From assembly GCA_963575645.1 (NCBI GenBank), contig OY754466.1:36054001-36118000 (forward strand): DNA of 64,000 nt. Reading direction: 5' to 3'. The notes under the pieces are model-generated. The model had not been told where the DNA came from and made no database searches. It saw only the letters and a program-made list of their open reading frames with translations. This document shows positions 59,942-64,000 of the stretch, in pieces (the first letter of the stretch is position 1; each line of letters begins with the position of its first letter). The stretch comes from Xanthostigma xanthostigma (Eukaryota > Arthropoda > Insecta > Raphidioptera > Raphidiidae). The position numbers and the translations under genes were made by a program.

Positions 59942-60361
59942 TTCAATAAATAAAATTATCGACCAATTTTTCAGACAATATATTAACAAAAAAAAATTTA
60001 ATTAATACATTAACGTTTCAATCCGGATTTGGACCTTCTTCAGAACTGATCTAAAAAGTATAAAAAACAATTAATATTTAATTATTTTTTATATTTTGTC
60101 TGATCTAAAAAATATAAAAAATAATTAAATATTAATAATTTAATTTAATTTAAATATTATAATTTAATATAAAAAATAATTAAATATTAATTATTTAATT
60201 TAATTTAAATATTATAATTTAATATAAAAAATAATTAAATATTAATTATTTTTTATATTTTTTAGATCAGTTCTGAAGAAGGTCCAAATCCGAATTTAAA
60301 CGTTAATTATATTTTTTTGTTTATATTGTCTGAAAAATTGGTCGATAATTTTATTTATTAA
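59942..60361. mobile_element. Foldback repeat with AT-rich tandem core
   Basis: Arms around CGACCAATTTTTCAGACAAT and AACGTTTCAATCCGGATTTG are inverted at each end. The core holds two to three ~55-bp direct repeats of AATTAAATATTAATT type. A half copy is at 14676-14790. Confidence 0.7.
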
Positions 60362-60395
60362 AATAGTATGTAAGTCGACGCTGTTGAGACAAGTA

Positions 60396-60539
60396 TGTTC
60401 CAAGCAATCAGAGAACGGTAACAGAACCGTCACCGTCTTGCACACTAGCTAAAACGAAACTTTTTATATCAATTTTTGAGCTAGTCTTACGCAGTAACAA
60501 GACTGACGGTTCTGTTACCGTTCTCTGCTGCTTGGAACA
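60396..60539. mobile_element. Short MITE, 'TGTTCCAAGCA' ends
   Basis: Ends TGTTCCAAGCA and TGCTTGGAACA; arms share AGAGAACGGTAACAGAACCG. 144 bp, almost a perfect hairpin. Confidence 0.8.
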
Positions 60540-60911
60540 AACCTGATATCTACTTAAGATAGTAAGTCATGAAAGCAACAGATTGAATAGATTTGAAAAT
60601 TAGTATAATGCTAGTTAGCTCTATGTAAATACATAATTTCATTCATGGCTTACTTATTCGTTGCTGTGACTACTAATATGCACATATGTAGTACTCCTAT
60701 ATTGCCAGTTTCCCTATCTAACTAATGGACTGGAGTTCAGCAATCAAAGGACAGCCTGTGTACTTCGGCACTTCTGCGTATGATTCTATTTCGGCAGCTG
60801 CTTTTACATGAACTGAAACATTCATTTTGAAGTGAATATTTCCTATTGGTCAATATTCATTTTTGGCGCGTGCGCAAAGTGGACGAAGTCCATAGGCAGT
60901 TTGGATAGCGT

Positions 60912-61191
60912 CAGGGCCGTACCCAAGATTTTTGTAAGAGGGGGGATTTTAATAAGTTATAAGTATACCATCAAATAACATATTATGATGGTATTACTGA
61001 TAATTGAATTATCTAGATGTCGCTATAGTAAGTTTGAACATACATACTGACAGAGCCAGTGTAAATATACGTAATTGTTGGTATACTTTCTCACGTTGCA
61101 TCTTTTATTAGAAAAATTATATATAGCTTTGGAGTTTTATGGGGGGGAGGGTTAACCTGTCTAACCCTCTCCCCCCCCCGGTATGGCCCTG
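60912..61191. mobile_element. hAT-type MITE
   Basis: Ends CAGGGCCGTACC and GGTATGGCCCTG, with G-run and C-run next to them; exact 8-bp duplication GATAGCGT at 60904-60911 and 61192-61199. 280 bp. Confidence 0.9.
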
Positions 61192-61199
61192 GATAGCGT

Positions 61200-63063
61200 T
61201 ATCTCTCTGCGCCGTGATGTTTTCTCAACGAGTCTACTCCGTATTAGCAAAATACGGAGTATTACATATAGGTATATGTTAATATGGTACCTTGTGCCGC
61301 GTAACGTCATAATGGCCAACCAGACGTCGCGTCGGTCAGTATCGTTTGCATACCTGCATCAAATTGTATATCCCCTTGAATTTAAAGGTATCAAAATATA
61401 TTTTTAGCATCTTTAAAGTTATCCTCAGTATCATGCTGTTAATCTTATTATTAGTATTTTCGTCAAATGGAAATTTCCTAATTACAAGATGTGTGTATAT
61501 TACAGTTAATTTTTTCGACTTAAATGAATTTGAATTGTTTCTTAACAACCGAATACAGTTTTGAATGTTCTGTCTATTTTTTATGTTACAAAGCCCGCTT
61601 AATAGTTATGATTGGGTAATGGGAAAGTAATGCAAATATTGTTTTTTAATGCTATTCAAAGTAACTTTTGTTAAAAATACATGTCACAATGTGCTAAAGT
61701 CGCTGTAGTCATTAAATAAAAAAAAAGACGAGTTGCACTCCGGGAGTGCCGGCACAAGTGAAAACTTGAATATTAACGTCTTACGAATTTTCGATCAAAA
61801 TGGTTTGTATCATAGATTGCATTTTTATGTACGATATTTCAACGCTAGATGTCTACCGTTGTATAAATAAAAGTTTTCGTCTTACGCATTTTCGATCAGG
61901 ACACGTGACCCTGACGCGAGTTGTCCTGACGCGAGTTTAACATTTTTTTCCCCATTACAAAAAAAGTGTACAACGCCGCTAAAGAAGTTTTCACTTCAAA
62001 AAAAAAACATACTCCTATATTTTAGGTTGCTCTGTATAGTGTATACTAACTGTGGGTATGAATTGAATATAGCGAGTGTATACCATAGAGATATAAGTAA
62101 CTAGAGTACGCTATAAGTACTGCCATAAGTGAAAGTATCTTCAGTTAAGAGAGAGAAAACCAGAAATTTGTTTACTCGAATCAGCATTCTTTTGCATCAT
62201 TAGTTACCATAGAGATAAGGAATTGTTCACTCTCTTAATTGCAAACACTCACTGCTCTCTCGCGTAGTCTGTTGTAATATCTCTATGGTGTACACTGAAC
62301 TGAAAGCTTATCCAGCGCCTCGAAATGCTGTAAAGAGTACTAAATAACATCGACTACCGTCTCATAGACTTGTAAATTCAGTTAGGAATACAGAGATCAA
62401 CTGTTATAGTGAACCAACGAGATGTATATGGGATAGTGAGCTAGTGTACTTGCGCATCCAAATTTGTTTGTAAGAGAAGGAATGAATTGACTGACGTCTA
62501 TCTCTCTCTGACTTTGATAAAAGTAACACACGAAAAAACTGTCGTAACCAATTGATTTTGAATTAATTCATCAAACAACAAATTAGCCTGAAATTCAAAA
62601 TTTACATGGCACGCTTTGTAGGGCCTAATGAGCGTGACGAAGACGAAACTATTAAGCCATTTGTCCCTGTCTCTTTCTACCGGAACTTGGGTCATGCAGG
62701 TCAGACTAGCAGTCTATCTGTCCAGATCGTTGCAGTCGGCTTATAGATTAGTTTATAGAGTTAGACGTTCGACAACTGGGGTCACACGCGTCTAACTTTC
62801 TCAATGCGTTGTATGGACCAGCACATAGGATAGGAGATAATATCGTGGCAACCGCGAATCACGATATGTGTAACAATGTATATAATTTTAAGCAATTTTT
62901 CAGATCCTTATCAATATTAAAAAGTTTTCCAATTATAGAAGACCAGATGTTTTCAATCGATTAGTTAATATAATTCAACGTTTCGTAATTAAAGTAATAA
63001 TAAATTACGAAAAGTTGCAATATTTATCCAAGTGTATAGACTTTCACAGCCGATGTTTTTCCA
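61200..63063. other. Non-coding tail of the window with scattered repeats
   Basis: 61290-61480 matches the repeat at 28000-28190. CCATAGAGATA and its complement bracket 62081-62290, probably an old MITE. Frames of 65-74 codons have no recognisable features. Confidence 0.45.
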
Positions 63064-63836
63064 AATCTTTTTGGTTTCCGGGCTTGTAGGCGGTGGTCCA
63101 TTGACATTTCTACCTGATATTTCGTTTATTCTACCCTCCATAGTGGCAGCGGGCGAAGTGTCCTGGGTGGTTCACACTTACATGCTAGACGCCTAGAAGA
63201 ACACTTGGCCCGCTTCCACATCGCCTTTGATCAGTGCTGGATTAACCTATAAGCAATTGCTTAGGGCATCACGTCTCAGGGGGCACCAAAAATCACAACT
63301 CAGAAATGAAAAATACCTCACCAGATCGTGTCAACAAATTTTTTTTTGTCGGGTTCTCAAAATTGTAATGATTTAAAATTGTCTTCAGAATTACAGAAAT
63401 TAAAAATTAATAATAATTTATTTTTGAAAATTAAAACGTAGGTAATGTTTTTTTTTTAATTACATTTTTTTTTACTTTTTTTCAAATAACTATAAAAACG
63501 CCTAAGGACCGATTTTATAGACAGTCAAATTTTCAATAAGAGCATTAATTGTAAAATTCAATTTTTTTCCCTAAAATTCTGTGTTTTCTATCAATGTTAA
63601 GCTTATGACATTCACAATTTGAAATTTTTTTTTATAAACTTAACATGACATGACAATATTTATAGAATTTTTTTAGACTGCTGTTAGAAATGAGTGCCCA
63701 CAGGCAAGAAATGCTTAGGGCATCAAGGAGTCTTAATCCGGCCCTGCCTTTGATAATATCTAGCTCAGTTGTAGACAAAGCGTCTAGTAGAAATAACAAG
63801 GGACCACGGCCTACAAGCCCGGAAAACATGAAGATT
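63064..63836. mobile_element. Inverted-repeat element interrupted by a hAT MITE
   Basis: Ends share CCGGGCTTGTAGG and GGTCC..TT in opposite orientation (63064-63112, 63787-63836). The hAT element at 63232-63746 lies inside it. Confidence 0.6.
63232..63746. mobile_element. hAT-type MITE nested in another element
   Basis: Ends CAGTGCTGGATTAA and TTAATCCGGCCCTG, exact 8-bp duplication CCTTTGAT at 63224-63231 and 63747-63754. TTAGGGCATCA present near both ends. 515 bp. Confidence 0.92.
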
Positions 63837-64000
63837 CGTTGCAATATTAATCAATTGATTGTCGATTGAAAACACTCAGTCCTCTATCCTCGGATAACTT
63901 TTTAATATTAATAATTTATAACATTATGTGAATAAGTTTGTGGAAATATTAATAGTGTGTATTTAATAAATATTAATTTATGAATAAGTACTAACAGCTT

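Overview
The window is animal, almost certainly insect, genomic DNA: AT-rich, with GT-AG introns and dense DNA transposons. Several interspersed repeats look like the ones I associate with Lepidoptera (for example the family ending in the rare-GC 'CGGCCCGGTCCGGC' block, and the ~300 bp repeat at about 55.69-55.98 kb). I therefore favour a moth or butterfly. This rests on memory of repeat families, not on a search.

Two conserved regulatory genes lie on the + strand and a third is nested antisense. (1) pumilio: the 3' part of the gene is present as seven exons between 23883 and 39600. They join in phase to 741 residues and a stop, including the complete eight-repeat Puf RNA-binding domain. The N-terminal exons are not visible in the first 23.9 kb, so that stretch is read as upstream intron packed with transposable elements. 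(2) An intronless SUN-domain protein gene (354 aa) lies on the - strand at 35977-37041, wholly inside a pumilio intron. (3) An activator-type E2F gene follows at 51427-54811, with a possible last exon at 59121-59197. It has an inferred 5' untranslated exon near 50.4-50.8 kb and E2F-type sites upstream.

Layout: 1-23882, intron of pum with hAT, Harbinger-like and foldback elements and a LINE remnant; 23883-39600, pum exons separated by TE-rich introns; 39601-47795, an 8-kb AT-rich stretch with almost no recognisable transposon, probably a long pum 3' UTR plus intergenic DNA; 47796-50400, intergenic repeats; 50400-59197, the E2F gene; 59198-64000, downstream repeats, including two hAT MITEs with perfect target duplications.

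The commonest feature is small non-autonomous hAT elements. Eleven carry 8-bp target-site duplications that can be read directly; nine of these are exact, two have one mismatch, and one element keeps its duplication although one of its own ends is missing. The only transposase remnant with a recognisable domain is the hAT dimerisation segment at about 22.7-22.94 kb. I saw no RNA gene, CRISPR array or bacterial-type feature, and nothing that clearly amounts to a new biological system. The most unusual arrangements are the antisense SUN gene inside pumilio, a pumilio intron made almost wholly of stacked transposons that end 28 bp before the splice acceptor, and E2F-type sites in the E2F upstream region.
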